DNA of 54,751 nucleotides from Candidatus Thiomargarita nelsonii (GCA_000785145.2 JSZA02000030.1:1-54751), one strand, 5' to 3'; counted from the stretch's first letter, positions 32,930 through 42,288 are shown. Numbers and translations: made by a program. The notes: generated by a model from the sequence alone, not told the origin.

Positions 32930-33580
32930 TTATGCCTTTCTAGGTGTTGCAAGATTACTGATGAGGTGCCCATAAAATGTCAGGTGATCATTGAATAGAG
33001 CCGCCAGAGCCTGACCGGTCGGATTGCGCCAGTCATTTTGCAATTCAGCTGCGACTGACACCCAATTAGTCGTTTTGCAGCCTGCCTGCGAAAGTCTCAT
33101 CATCGTTGTCTGCTGAGCGATCTCATTCCAAGTACCTGATGAATCGAATACCGCATAGACATCATACCCTTCTGATATCGCTGACAACACAGGGAAAAGA
33201 AGACAAACATCTGTTGAAATGCCAGCGATGATCAGCTTTTTTCTGCCTGTGGCTTCTACCGCTTTTTTGAATTGGGGATCATCCCATGCATTGATCTCAC
33301 CCTTCCTGCGAATGATTTCGACATCAGGAAACACCTTCGTAATATCAGGCATTAAAGGACCATTTGGACCGGAATCAGCGCTTGTGGTCAAAATGATTGG
33401 CAACTTGAAAAGTTTGCCCACCTTTGCAATCGCAACAACGTTATTCCTGAATGTCTCCGGATTCAGGGTTTCCACACCCAGTGATAGCCCCGTCTGGTGG
33501 TCAATCAGGAGTAGTGCAGCATTTTCAGGGGTCAGTCGGTCTGCAAAATACATATTTATGTGTTCACTAATGTTAGCCAT
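32930..33580 (-). CDS. Isochorismatase-family cysteine hydrolase (YcaC-like)
   Basis: The catalytic triad is visible: Asp in ALLLIDHQTG, Lys in IRRKGEINAWDD, and Cys in IIAGISTDVCLLFP. The rest follows YcaC (TTSADSGPNGPLMPDI, FDSSGTWNEI, DWRNPTGQALAALF). The Met at 33580 is preferred because it has GGTG upstream, though four residues farther 5' is possible. It overlaps no gene and leads the pirin-isochorismatase operon. Confidence 0.9.
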   Translation of the reverse strand: MANISEHINMYFADRLTPENAALLLIDHQTGLSLGVETLNPETFRNNVVAIAKVGKLFKLPIILTTSADSGPNGPLMPDITKVFPDVEIIRRKGEINAWDDPQFKKAVEATGRKKLIIAGISTDVCLLFPVLSAISEGYDVYAVFDSSGTWNEIAQQTTMMRLSQAGCKTTNWVSVAAELQNDWRNPTGQALAALFNDHLTFYGHLISNLATPRKA

Positions 33581-33713
33581 TTTTTTCACCATTCATCATA
33601 AAATTGAAGATTAGCCTAATGCTTGCCTTATTGCATCATGGTAACAATATAGTGGCTACACGAGTAATATGTAAGTACGCACATTAAGGTGCCTTAGTAT
33701 AAAATATATACCT

Positions 33714-34055
33714 ATGGATAAACAACGACTTGTAGCAAAAAAAAAATATAATTGCCCGGTGGAGGCCACCCTGAGTGTCATTGGGGGGAAATGGAAATGC
33801 CTGATAATTCACCACCTGATTGATGGCACAAAACGCTTTAATGAATTGCGTCGGTTAATACCAGCGATCACACAACGCATGCTGACTTCACAGCTACGTG
33901 AACTTGAAGCTGATCGTATTGTAAATAGGAAAGTTTATGCCCAAGTTCCACCTAAGACAGAATATTCCTTGACTGAACTCGGTAAAACTTTAGAGCCTGT
34001 TCTATGGGCAATGCATGATTGGGGAAAGGGTCTTATCAATGTACAAAATTTTTAA
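33714..34055 (+). CDS. HxlR-family transcriptional regulator
   Basis: The 113-residue winged-helix protein shows [57 protein letters not shown], the HxlR hallmark, including the redox-suited N-terminal Cys, and [17 protein letters not shown]. HxlR proteins often control divergent oxidoreductase operons in response to electrophiles. Here the divergent genes are isochorismatase-like and pirin. The 133 bp between them would contain both promoters and operators. Its stop codon lies within the start of the second 133-bp direct repeat. Confidence 0.92.
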   Translation: MDKQRLVAKKKYNCPVEATLSVIGGKWKCLIIHHLIDGTKRFNELRRLIPAITQRMLTSQLRELEADRIVNRKVYAQVPPKTEYSLTELGKTLEPVLWAMHDWGKGLINVQNF

Positions 34056-34179
34056 AGTAGGAGTCCAAGATTTATCTTGGACATGTTATGGATAATCCCC
34101 CAGCCTAAAATCAGGAATTTTTTGCAGGACGCGGAGCGTCCAAGCAGGCATTCCTTTGCCTCGCGTGGGAACGAGAAAA
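34046..34179. repeat. 133-bp direct repeat, copy 2
   Basis: This is the second copy of the repeat at 32056-32188. It begins inside the stop codon region of the HxlR gene (AAATTTTTAAAG) and ends in the CTCGCGTGGGAACGAG family. Confidence 0.92.
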
Positions 34180-34220
34180 GAAACGCAGAGCGTGGGAACG
34201 AGAAATATAAGTTAAACATC

Positions 34221-35406
34221 ATGAATAAAAAAATACTCCTTATGTTATCCAACCCCCGTTGGTTATTCGCAATAGGCGTTGGATTATTAGCATTACATCC
34301 TCTAATCTGGCTTATCAATACTTGGATTAGTCCAGCTTACCAATCCAATGGATTTTTAGTCGTGTTATTAGTAGGGGGGCTCTTTTTGTGGAGTGTGACG
34401 AGTCGTCGGGATGTCCCATGATAAATGAAACTAAAATCGCCTTAATTTTACTCAGTTTAACAGCCTAAGTCCGTTTAGTTGGGCAAATCTTAGGAGTTAA
34501 TGTTATTGGCGCATTCGCTTTAGTTGTCGATGTATATGCGCTTGCATTGTTATTCGGTTTGCAACATCGACAGCGTGCCGTTTCTCCTTTTTGGTTAGCT
34601 GTTTTATTTGGTTTTGCCTTGCCCTTTGAACATATCATGCAACACACCATGGGTTATGCTTTACAACATATTTCTGCGCTTGGTGCTTGTCAGATTTTAA
34701 ATTTTGGCACGTCACCCGTGCAATGTGAAGGCGTGAGAATTTTGTTGGCAGGAAAAGATGTTCTTGTAGATTTACCTTGTTCTGGTGCTAGGGGACTCTT
34801 TTTATTGTTTATTCTCTTTAGTGCTTTGGCTGCCATTACTCGTCCAACTTGGTTTTATGCCAGCATTGGCATTGCGATAACGCTAATTGCGGCTTTTTTT
34901 GTCAATGTCATCAGAATTGTTTTGTTAGCCATTGCTTATGTAACTGAGATTGATGTGATGGCATCACCTTACCATGATTTGATTGGATTGACAGCATTAG
35001 GAATGGGTATAATACCTATCGTTTTGTGGGCGATGAAGGTGCCAAAAGCTAAACCAGTAAAAGTGTTCAAAGCCAATTTCAGTCAAAATTGGCAAATACG
35101 TTTTATTTCTCTCATTTTTGTTATATTTGCCATCGTCATTGTCAATTTGCCGGTTTATCCAATAGACGTTGCAAGAATAGCCAAATCTCCGACTCTCCCC
35201 GCTTTTATCGGTGATTTTTCAGCGGAACAGGGCATGATAATGGTATGATGACACCTTATGTTTCTGAAGCCGTTTGGCAATGGTTACAAAATCGCAATAT
35301 TAATTGGACTATGGTGCAACGGATTGCGCCTTTTTATTCACAAAAAGTGGAACGAGATGAATGGGATGTTGCAGTCGCAAGAGCATTGGAATTGCCCATT
35401 TTTTAG
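34221..35406 (+). pseudogene. Exosortase, decayed (frameshifts and nonsense codon)
   Basis: The pieces together look like one exosortase, a membrane transpeptidase that anchors or processes PEP-CTERM proteins. The N-terminal helix pair (NPRWLFAIGVGLLALHPLIWL, 34221-34421) runs out of frame. The next piece starts ATG at 34418 and meets a TAA at 34466, then RLVGQILGVNVIGAFALVVD follows. The active-site Cys (VDLPCSGARGL), Arg (FFVNVIRIVLL) and His (SPYHDLIG) are all present. After a stop at 35248 another frame continues (EAVWQWLQNRNINW...LPIF). The many breaks argue for decay rather than assembly error, but reads would settle it. It is followed by its probable target. Confidence 0.8.
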
Positions 35407-35442
35407 GAGTCCAAAATTTATTTTGGACGAAGAGGAAAAACT

Positions 35443-36814
35443 ATGTTAAATCCACAAAAATCACTACTATTTTTAATTTTTTTAATGCTCATCCCTATCG
35501 CGCACGCCAAAATTGACGTTGACAAGCTCGGTGACAGACTTGAAGCCGTCACGCCTGAGGGTGACACTTTAATTTTTCCGACTTTGAAAACGGATATTGA
35601 GGTTGACATTCAAGGTGATTTAGCCACCGTCGCGGTACAGCAGACTTTTGAGCAGGCTAAACAAGAGGGTAAAAGTGCGGCATTGTTAAAACAGCATCGT
35701 CCTAAGATAACAATTTCATCGACAAATATCTACATGTAAACATAAAATGTATACATTTCAACATTGTGGACTAGGGAGTATCAACCCTTTATCCCCTCGC
35801 TTGCGCTTAGGGTAACAATCATGTCATGCATCCACACCGCCCCCCAACGTTGAACTCACTCTTATATATGACTGACAAACAGTCCCAACTTGAACAAGTG
35901 GCCAAGAGCGTCACTATTCAACGTGGCGGGCCACGTAATCGAATTGAACCTTTAAGTCAAGAGAAATTTCTCTAACTTTTTTTATAAATGTAGATATTTT
36001 TGTGGGCTATATTGGCAATGAGTATGAAGTACTCCGTTTGATTAAAGAAATAATTGGCTCAGCCCGCTTGTTTGCCTTTGGGGTTGGAACCGGATTGAAT
36101 CGCTTTTTGTTATCAGAAATGGGGCATGTCGGACGTGGATTTACGCGCTACATGGATCCAACAGAAAATGTGCAAACGGTCGCCAAAGAACTCGCGCAAC
36201 GCTTGCAATCACCCGTTTTGACAGATATTACAGTTGACTGGGGAGACTTACAACCGACACAATTGATGCCCCAAACCATTCCTGATTTATTTGCAGGGCA
36301 AAGCATTCGCATTCAAGGACGTTATGCAAAATATGGACGACATGTGATTAAAATAAAAGGAAATGTCAATGGACGTGCTGCGACTATGCCGTTAGAAATT
36401 TTATTTCCAGAACAAAGTGAACAAGGAGAAGCGATAGCGTTGATTTGGGCACGTTCAGCCATTAAAGAAAAGATGCGTTTACTGAATACTCGCTCGGCGC
36501 GTGATAATAATTTAAAACAGCAAGTGACGCAGTTAGGGTTAAATTTTTCTTTAGTCACACAATGGACTGCCTTTGTAGCCGTCTCGGAGAAAAATTATAA
36601 TCCCAATCCCACGTACACGCCCAATCGTGATATACCACTGCCCATGGTAAAAGGAGTGAATAAACAGGCTTATGGAAACCAAAGCCGATCAAGAACAGCG
36701 CCGAATGCGGGGAATTTTACTGGCGCAGCGGTTCCTGAACCGGCAATCCTGTTTGGCTTATTTTTGGTTATGATGATTTTAGGGTTTTTTTTGATAAGGC
36801 GGAGTCAACGATAA
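35443..36814 (+). pseudogene. VIT/VWA protein with PEP-CTERM signal, interrupted
   Basis: The N-terminal frame has a signal peptide (to AHAKID) and the start of a VIT domain: LEAVTPEGDTLIFPTLKTDIEV, VQQTFEQAKQEGKSAALLKQHRP. It then ends at a TAA (35739). After about 260 bp of unrelated DNA it resumes in the VWA domain: VGYIGNEYEVLRLIKEIIGSARLFAFGVG, VGRGFTRYMDPTE. It ends in a PEP-CTERM signal, AAVPEPAILFGLFLVMMILGFF followed by RRSQR. Much of VIT and VWA is missing. It directly follows the exosortase, which would recognise such a tail, so the pair decayed together. Confidence 0.85.
35724..35999. mobile_element. 276-bp insertion with 12-bp inverted ends
   Basis: AAATATCTACAT (35724-35735) and ATGTAGATATTT (35988-35999) bound the unrelated DNA that interrupts the VIT/VWA gene. 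The inside holds a 34-codon frame (MTDKQSQLEQVAKSVTIQ...) and no transposase. The boundaries and mobility are inferred; much target sequence was lost as well. Confidence 0.5.
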
Positions 36815-36825
36815 TCGTTTTCAAA

Positions 36826-36894
36826 TATTTTGGAGTCCAAAGCTTTAGCTTTGGAAATCTACGTCCTTACGCTGCCGCTTTGGACTCCAAAATA
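36826..36894. repeat. 69-bp inverted repeat (AGTCCAAAGC family)
   Basis: TATTTTGGAGTCCAAAGC at the left pairs with GCTTTGGACTCCAAAATA at the right, and the left arm contains AAAGCTTTAGCTTT. It follows the VIT/VWA pseudogene by 12 bp. Confidence 0.88.
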
Positions 36895-36928
36895 TACTTA
36901 ATCCCGATAACCAGCTATATATCTAGCA

Positions 36929-37261
36929 TCAATGAGTGAATCTATGGTTATTATAGACATAATTACCCAAGTTATATCCCCTGACAGTTTGACAATCTTT
37001 TAACATTTCGGCCATTTTCCGATAAATTTCGACTTCTTCATCCTAAGGATCATCTCCAATCACACTGGGTTTGGGATATTTCTGTTTGCAGATTTCAGCA
37101 GACGGATTAGGACGATATTCACGAAAAATGACTTCTTTGCGATTTTTTATTTGAGTCAATAACCAAAAAGGGAGCCGCATGAGCAAATATATAAGCCGTT
37201 TTATCCTCATCCGCGACGATACCAAAAGCTATACGTTCAATTTCAGGTTTATCAGACATAA
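36929..37261 (-). pseudogene. Small NifX/NifB-like gene, frameshifted
   Basis: The minus frame from the ATG at 37261 reads MSDKPEIERIAFGIVADED, TAYIFAHAAPFLVIDSNKK, then hits TGA. A shift restores KEVIFREYRPNPSAEICKQ...VIGDDP, followed by a TAG and further family-like sequence DEEVEIYRKMAEMLKDCQTVRGYNLG. The general layout recalls dinitrogenase iron-molybdenum cofactor-type proteins, but I am not certain. It is disrupted at least twice. Confidence 0.5.
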
Positions 37262-37323
37262 TATGTTTTCCTAAAAGAGAAATTAAAATTCTGGGGACAA
37301 TCTAATCGTTTTTCAAGGTAATA

Positions 37324-38119
37324 TTGACAGCCTGCCAGTTAATGGTTTGCAGGGCACCATCAAAATCAGTTATACTTGGTATCTTCACCCTGACTGCCAA
37401 CAGCCAAAAAAAAGTAGAAATACTCCAAACACCGTTCAAGGATAAAGTTTTTCCACCCGCGCCACCGATTTTTTTGCCAACTAAAGAAGTGCTATCGCTC
37501 TACCCCGGTTTTGTAAAGCTTTATGAAGATCGTGAACTAAGCATTGATGAAACCTATTCTGATCTATGTCGAGCATTAAACGGTTTATTACTGAAAGGAC
37601 AAAAAGCCAAAAATATCGCCGTTTTTATTAAGCCACTAGAAACTATCATAAATGGACAGCTACGATTGAAAAATGGGCGATTCTATCTTAAACCCACTGG
37701 GAAAAAAGAGATTGAAATTTCTCTAGTCGCTGAAGGCTTGCGTAAAATCGCCACGCTGGCTTATCTCGCCGCAAACGGAACTCTTAGACAACAAAACTTA
37801 TTATTTTGGGATGAACCAGATGCGGATTTAAACGCCAAAATATTGAGCCAGTTAGCACAATATCTGATAAAACTGGTTGAAAAATCTGAAATACAGATCA
37901 TTTTGACAACGCATAATTTTTTTTTAATGAAAGAAATGTCGGTACTGGTGGAAATCTCGAAGGGCAAGATTCCCGCTCAATTTTTGAGTCTAGCACAAGG
38001 AAAAAAAGGCATAGAAGTCATGAGAATTGCTGGAATATGTACCCACAATCACTGTGCTTGATGAAATCCTTGCACAAGATGATAGAGTGCAGCAATTGTT
38101 CTACGAGGGACAAATATGA
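37324..38119 (+). pseudogene. SMC/AbiEii-type AAA ATPase, 5'-truncated
   Basis: The frame contains FLPTKEVLSLYPGFVKLY, LVAEGLRKIATLAYLAANGTLRQQNLLFWDEPDADLN (signature plus Walker B) and IQIILTTHNFFLMKEMS (H-loop). This is the C-terminal half of an overcoming-lysogenization-like or AAA_15-type ATPase. The N-terminal Walker A half is absent. Near 38030 a frameshift ends the apparent frame with MRIAGICTHNHCA, while the correct frame continues EYVPTITVLDEILAQDD...YEGQI to TGA at 38117-38119. It is probably a remnant of a two-gene defence or repair system, with the partner directly downstream. Confidence 0.8.
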
Positions 38120-38355
38120 CGGTTATTCCGGAACGGTCCCCTTTTTGCAAGTATCTATTTTCCAAAAATATTAATAAAACGACTGTAATTTTATTCTTGG
38201 AGGAAGAGCGTCCGATACACAAAACCAAAGCAGCCAAACAAGCCCGCCTATCTTTGATGACTTTGATAGAAAGACAACTGAAATTTATAGGAGTACGGAA
38301 CAATATTTATAATCGTGCTAATTTGCCCACTTATTTTAAATGCTATGTCAAATAG
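38116..38355 (+). CDS. Small protein coupled to the ATPase remnant
   Basis: The ATG overlaps the ATPase stop (ATGA), a classic coupled arrangement. The 79-residue product (MTVIPERSPFCKYLFSKNINKTTVILFLEEERPIHKTKAAKQARLSL...) has no recognised domain, and its last part (NRANLPTYFKCYVK) looks unusual and may be out of frame. In similar pairs the second gene is a nuclease/TOPRIM or helper protein. I could not assign it. Confidence 0.4.
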   Translation: MTVIPERSPFCKYLFSKNINKTTVILFLEEERPIHKTKAAKQARLSLMTLIERQLKFIGVRNNIYNRANLPTYFKCYVK

Positions 38356-38450
38356 TAAGCCAAGGATTATTTGTAATAAAGGATAAGTTCGTGGTAAGAT
38401 TCAATCCTTTATTATAACCAATCCATGTAGTTAGACTCAGGAGCCATTAA

Positions 38451-39227
38451 ATGAAAAAACGTACCAAACTAAAAACCGCCCTATTCTTATTAGCGGCGGC
38501 TACCAATATGACTTATGCGTCAGAAAGCGGTGTTCCGCCAAAAAAAGGCCAAACACCGCTTGATGTGCTTGAGTGCTTTCAACGGGGGTTTGATAGCTAT
38601 GAAAAGCGGATATCTAAGCTTGAAAAAGACAATCAAGCCCAACAGCGCATTATCAAGGAACAGGATATGCTTTATAAAGGCATGATTGTTTATAATTCTG
38701 TTACTAATGAAGCTCAAGGAGAGGCGAATACAGTCGTATTTTGGCAAATTTCTTATCATGATCGTTTTAAAGTCAAAGGTGTCCCTGATTTACGTTTTAA
38801 CTATTACAATCCGACGTTGTATCAGAAAGGTGCCGCCACTTATATTGATGTGGTTGAAGACTTAGAAGGCAAAGTGGCTATCATGATGAAAGCCACTGCT
38901 GAAGGCATTGATCCCAAAACCATGAAAATGATTAATCCCAAGTTTTTAGAGGGGGACAAAGGGGTATTTGTTAGCCAATTTGCTTCTGGATGGGCAAGTT
39001 ATGATTATGATGGTGATACTTTTGATACTAATTGTGCCAAAGTGTTTGCAAAAATAACCCAGCATTATAGTAATTGCTGGCATTACAATTTAGGCAGCGA
39101 CGCGGATTTACCCAATCCTGATTGGGGTCCCCATCTTCGTAGTCAAAAAGCCCATAGTTTGAATTTAAAAACTGATGGGAGCAAATTTACCCGAGTTCGT
39201 CGCATTACTCGTTATGTCATTTTCTAA
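38451..39227 (+). CDS. Secreted protein with shared leader, family member A
   Basis: The 258-residue protein begins with the family leader: KKRTKLKTALFLLAAATNM, the Ala-Ser cleavage region, then GVPPKKGQTPLDVLEC. A short coiled coil (SYEKRISKLEKDNQAQQRIIKEQ) and a globular part follow, including FASGWASYDYDGDTF, HYSNCWHYNLGSDADLPNPDW. The C-terminal part resembles extracellular fibrinogen/GON-type adhesion domains, but I cannot name it. The signal peptide indicates export. An AGGAG site lies before the ATG. It shares its leader at DNA level with 40261-40800, 41538-42170 and 43167-43252, but has a different body. Confidence 0.75.
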   Translation: MKKRTKLKTALFLLAAATNMTYASESGVPPKKGQTPLDVLECFQRGFDSYEKRISKLEKDNQAQQRIIKEQDMLYKGMIVYNSVTNEAQGEANTVVFWQISYHDRFKVKGVPDLRFNYYNPTLYQKGAATYIDVVEDLEGKVAIMMKATAEGIDPKTMKMINPKFLEGDKGVFVSQFASGWASYDYDGDTFDTNCAKVFAKITQHYSNCWHYNLGSDADLPNPDWGPHLRSQKAHSLNLKTDGSKFTRVRRITRYVIF

Positions 39228-39478
39228 AAGTTTTGTAGGGTGGGCAAAGTGTTTTTTTTGCCCACCTGTCGGGGCTGGTGGGCAACAAAAAGACGTTACC
39301 CTATATATAAAAGCTAGACTTGGTTCTCGTTCCGTTGCTCCGCAAAGGAACGATAAAAAACTTGCCACCGTCACAAAATGAGTTTTTTTCGAGTTTGCCC
39401 CGTGCAGGCATTCCCAATCGGAGGTTGGGAACGATAAAAATATCAAGTTGGTGGTTTAATTTGCTAGGGTACTAAAAT

Positions 39479-39751
39479 ATGATAACATGGGATGATAAAA
39501 AGCGGCAAATCAACATTAAAAAGCATGGCATTGATTTTGCCAGTTGTTCCGCAATCTTTGACAGTCAGATGATCACGAAAGAAGATGATCGTGAAGCTTA
39601 TGGTGAGCAACGCTTACAAAGCCTAGCCATGTTTGGCGATCGTGTGATGTTTATGGTGTGGGTAGAAAAATTGCACGGTCCACATATTATTTCAATCAGG
39701 GAGGCAACAAAACATGAACAACGGTACTACTTTAAAAACATCGGCTTTTGA
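39479..39751 (+). CDS. brnT: BrnT-family type II toxin
   Basis: The 90-residue toxin has MITWDDKKRQINIKKHGIDFASCSAIF, then the RELE-like fold ends EKLHGPHIISIREATKHEQRYY. BrnT is a ribosome-dependent RNase. Its end overlaps brnA by 38 bp, which is the usual order (toxin first). Confidence 0.9.
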   Translation: MITWDDKKRQINIKKHGIDFASCSAIFDSQMITKEDDREAYGEQRLQSLAMFGDRVMFMVWVEKLHGPHIISIREATKHEQRYYFKNIGF

Positions 39752-40001
39752 AGATACACCCTATGATCCTAATGATCCTGATGCAATTGCCAACTTTTGG
39801 GAAGGTGCGAATATCACAAAGAAAGGTAAAATAATCGGTATTGCACGGAAACATGGGCAATACGAATTACAGACGGTGAAAATTCAAATTACATTGCCTC
39901 TTTCGTCCGATGTGGTAGAACATTTTCGTGCAACAGGAAAAGGTTGGCAATCACGTATTGATGATGCATTACGTGAGCATGTATCTTCTCATTCCGTGTA
40001 G
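39714..40001 (+). CDS. brnA: BrnA-family antitoxin
   Basis: The 95-residue antitoxin has NPNDPDAIANFWEGANITKKGK, then a ribbon-helix-helix stretch VKIQITLPLSSDVVEHFRATGKGWQSRIDDALREHV. The RHH fold binds its own promoter and neutralises BrnT. Overlapping gene start within brnT. Confidence 0.9.
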   Translation: MNNGTTLKTSAFEDTPYDPNDPDAIANFWEGANITKKGKIIGIARKHGQYELQTVKIQITLPLSSDVVEHFRATGKGWQSRIDDALREHVSSHSV

Positions 40002-40097
40002 CACGTAGGTTGGACTGACTCCGGTACGTCCAACATATCGCAGGAGGCAGTTGGGGGACAATCCCATCAACCGTCATCACCGTTCAAAACGACTTAA

Positions 40098-40260
40098 TGG
40101 AGGAAATATCCATATCTACCGAAGCCAAACTGGTCCGATTTGACTGCTCATAGTACAACGGATTAGCGGAATAAACGGATATCCCCTCAATGAAAATCCG
40201 TTGATTTCGGAAAGAAGTTGTACTACAATTTGATTGCACATAACAAAGGTGATAAATCTG
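40098..40260 (+). promoter_or_regulatory. Shared upstream module of the leader family (copy at 40 kb)
   Basis: This 160-bp segment upstream of the 40261 gene contains AATGGAGGAAATATCCATATC, TACCGAAGCCAAACTGGTCC, a GTACAACGGATTAGCGGAATAA palindrome and the AAAGGTG ribosome site. Near-identical parts precede 41538 (41432-41537) and the remnant at 43167 (43068-43166). It probably carries the promoter. Confidence 0.7.
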
Positions 40261-40800
40261 ATGAAAACACCTACCAAACTAAAAACCGCCCTATTCTTAT
40301 TAGCGGCGGCTACCAATATGACTTATGCGTCAGAAAGCGGTGTTCCGCCAAAAAAAGGCCAAACACCGCTTGATGTACTTGAGTGTCATCAGAAGGGACT
40401 TGACACGCTGGCTGCGGAAAATAAAAATAAAAAGCAGCAAGCCACAGTCAACACTCAGCAAGGGCAAATCGCTGAGTTTCAAAAATTGAATAAAGCTCAT
40501 CAAAAATGTAAAAATCTTCTAGCTGAGGGTACTTTTCAAAAGGCCAAGAAGTGTTTCGATGAATTACCTGATATACCAGCACAACCGCCACAAGAGGATA
40601 TAAAACCTAAGCCGACTAAAACGCCATTGCAAAAATGTAGGGACTTGGCAAAATCCGACGCATCTGATGATGATGTCCTGAAATGTTTCAAAGGGCTGGA
40701 AACCAAAACGGAGTGTGAGAAAACCAGTGTTACTGGAAAGCCGGTGCCAGAGACTCCTTTTACTTCATGGTCAGAAGAATGGCAAAAGCCGTTGCCATAA
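40261..40800 (+). CDS. Secreted protein with shared leader, family member B
   Basis: The 179-residue protein has the leader KTPTKLKTALFLLAAATNM, then ESGVPPKKGQTPLDVLECHQKG. The body differs entirely from members A and C: a coiled coil (NKNKKQQATVNTQQGQIAEFQKL), Cys-containing helical repeats (HQKCKNLLAEGTFQKAKKCF, PLQKCRDLAKSDA-like), proline/lysine linkers, and an end motif PFTSWSEEWQKPLP. The ATG at 40261, not an earlier one, is supported by the AAAGGTG site and homology of the leader. The next gene starts 12 bp later, with its own PF-x-x-W-x-x-E-x-W motif, suggesting an operon. Confidence 0.75.
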   Translation: MKTPTKLKTALFLLAAATNMTYASESGVPPKKGQTPLDVLECHQKGLDTLAAENKNKKQQATVNTQQGQIAEFQKLNKAHQKCKNLLAEGTFQKAKKCFDELPDIPAQPPQEDIKPKPTKTPLQKCRDLAKSDASDDDVLKCFKGLETKTECEKTSVTGKPVPETPFTSWSEEWQKPLP

Positions 40801-40812
40801 GGACACTGGTAC

Positions 40813-41451
40813 ATGATAAATAAAATAACCCAATTGTTTTTTTTGGTCATACTGGGATTATTTATCTGTCGCCTCCCCCTCGCAGATGAGCCTATCAATA
40901 GCTGGAATGACTGGGTAAAAATTGTAGAGCCGACGAATGATAACCCTTTTGAGAATTGGGATAATGAACTCTGGAAAACGCCTATAAAGCCTCCTGGTTC
41001 TTTTTATATTCTCGCCTTTAAAGAGGCACGTCAGTTGGCTCAAAAGGCTTGGGAGAATATTGGTAAAGATTGCAGAAAGACGAATATGTTTATTCAAACC
41101 GTCGGAGATGGTGTGGATAATGTGCTCAGAGAGATTGGTAGCGAATATGGAGGGCGAGCCGTTGAAGATTTTGGTAAAGGGTATATTGATGGCTTATTGG
41201 TTGTTTTGGATCAAGTAGCCAATGCGATTCAGAAAACACCGATATTCACAAATCGAGTCGTAGTGAATATAGGCGGCACGGTTTGTGGAAATGCTTATAG
41301 GATGGGGTGTGAATCGAACTTTTTTGGGATTGCCTCAGACTTATGCCCCAAATATGCAGATAATCCAAACTTTATGGATTATTACAGGGCAGGAGATAAT
41401 GGCTGTTGCGCGTATAAATCTAAAAATGAGTACAACGGATTAGCGGAATAA
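40813..41451 (+). CDS. Secreted cysteine-containing protein, 3' end supplied by a repeat
   Basis: The 212-residue protein has a signal peptide (ILGLFICRLPLADEP), then SWNDWVKIVEP and PFENWDNELWKTPIKPP, similar to the end motif of its neighbour. Helices and several cysteines follow (KDCRKTNMF, GTVCGNAYRMGCESN, GCCAYKSKN). No family is recognised. The last residues EYNGLAE and the stop are encoded by the GTACAACGGATTAGCGGAATAA repeat that starts the next upstream module, so the original C-terminus has probably been replaced. An AAGGA site precedes the ATG. Confidence 0.7.
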   Translation: MINKITQLFFLVILGLFICRLPLADEPINSWNDWVKIVEPTNDNPFENWDNELWKTPIKPPGSFYILAFKEARQLAQKAWENIGKDCRKTNMFIQTVGDGVDNVLREIGSEYGGRAVEDFGKGYIDGLLVVLDQVANAIQKTPIFTNRVVVNIGGTVCGNAYRMGCESNFFGIASDLCPKYADNPNFMDYYRAGDNGCCAYKSKNEYNGLAE

Positions 41452-41537
41452 ACGGATATCCCCTCAATGAAAATCCGTTGATTTCGCAAAGAAGTTGTAC
41501 TACAATTTGATTGCACATAACAAAGGTGAGAAATCTG
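41432..41537 (+). promoter_or_regulatory. Shared upstream module of the leader family (copy at 41.4 kb)
   Basis: Nearly identical to the distal part of 40098-40260: the GTACAACGGATTAGCGGAATAA/AAATCCGTTG palindrome, AAAGAAGTTGTACTACAA and AAAGGTGAGAAATCTG. Its 5' end overlaps the end of the preceding gene. Confidence 0.75.
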
Positions 41538-42170
41538 ATGAAAACACGTACCAAACTAAAAACAGCCCTATTCTTATTAGCGGCGGCTACCAATATGACT
41601 TATGCGTCAGAAAGCTGTGTTCCACCAGCAAAGGGCCAAACACCGCTTGACGTACTTGAGTGTCTTCAGAAGGGACTTGACAAGCAACAACAGCAAATCT
41701 CAGAACTGAAGGCAGAAAATCAAGCGCAACAGGATAAAATTCAAGCTTTGCAAAAGCAGCTTGTTGTTCAAAAGAAAGAGCTTGACGAAAGGTTGACTTT
41801 GATGTCTATTTATCGTGATGATAAGAATGTAATTAAATTTGTGGATGCCAAGGGTACCAAACACACACTCGATTTAGGTGATGGCAAAAAACAACTTCAA
41901 AATGAGTGGATTGCCTACCGCCCCGGTAACAACAAGAAAGATGCCATTCTTTATTTTAATTTAAATGGCTCTCCTTCCATTGCCTGTACTCTGCTTCACG
42001 ACGAGGATGATTCGTTACGATCTGGATTTTACTTTGCAACTGATGGTGGTAATGATGTTGAATCAATATGGGGAAAAAAAGGAATCCATACCTTTGCTTT
42101 AAGCAGGGAAGGAGTTGCTTCCTATGTAACTGGCGGCTGGGCTACTCACAAGATCCTTTGCGTCAAATAA
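41538..42170 (+). CDS. Secreted protein with shared leader, family member C
   Basis: The 210-residue protein has the leader KTRTKLKTALFLLAAATNM, then ESCVPPAKGQTPLDVLECLQKG. A coiled coil (KQQQQISELKAENQAQQDKIQALQ) leads to a C-terminal domain (NVIKFVDAKGTKHTLDLGDG, DGGNDVESIWGKKGIHTFALSREGV) not shared with A or B. Export is expected; the role is unknown. The coiled coil might make trimers or dimers. Start chosen as for member B. Confidence 0.75.
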   Translation: MKTRTKLKTALFLLAAATNMTYASESCVPPAKGQTPLDVLECLQKGLDKQQQQISELKAENQAQQDKIQALQKQLVVQKKELDERLTLMSIYRDDKNVIKFVDAKGTKHTLDLGDGKKQLQNEWIAYRPGNNKKDAILYFNLNGSPSIACTLLHDEDDSLRSGFYFATDGGNDVESIWGKKGIHTFALSREGVASYVTGGWATHKILCVK

Positions 42171-42288
42171 GCTTTTAAATCTCTACAACCTCAATTTATC
42201 TTGAATAGGCTGTTTTGGTTCTCGTTCCTTTGCTCCGCAAAGAAACGAGACAAATCAATGGTTAGCTCATTCTTGATGGTAGTTTTTT

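Noticed and set aside
35880..35975. 34-codon frame inside the inserted stretch in the VIT/VWA gene
   Set aside because: Too short, with no recognised similarity and no ribosome site.
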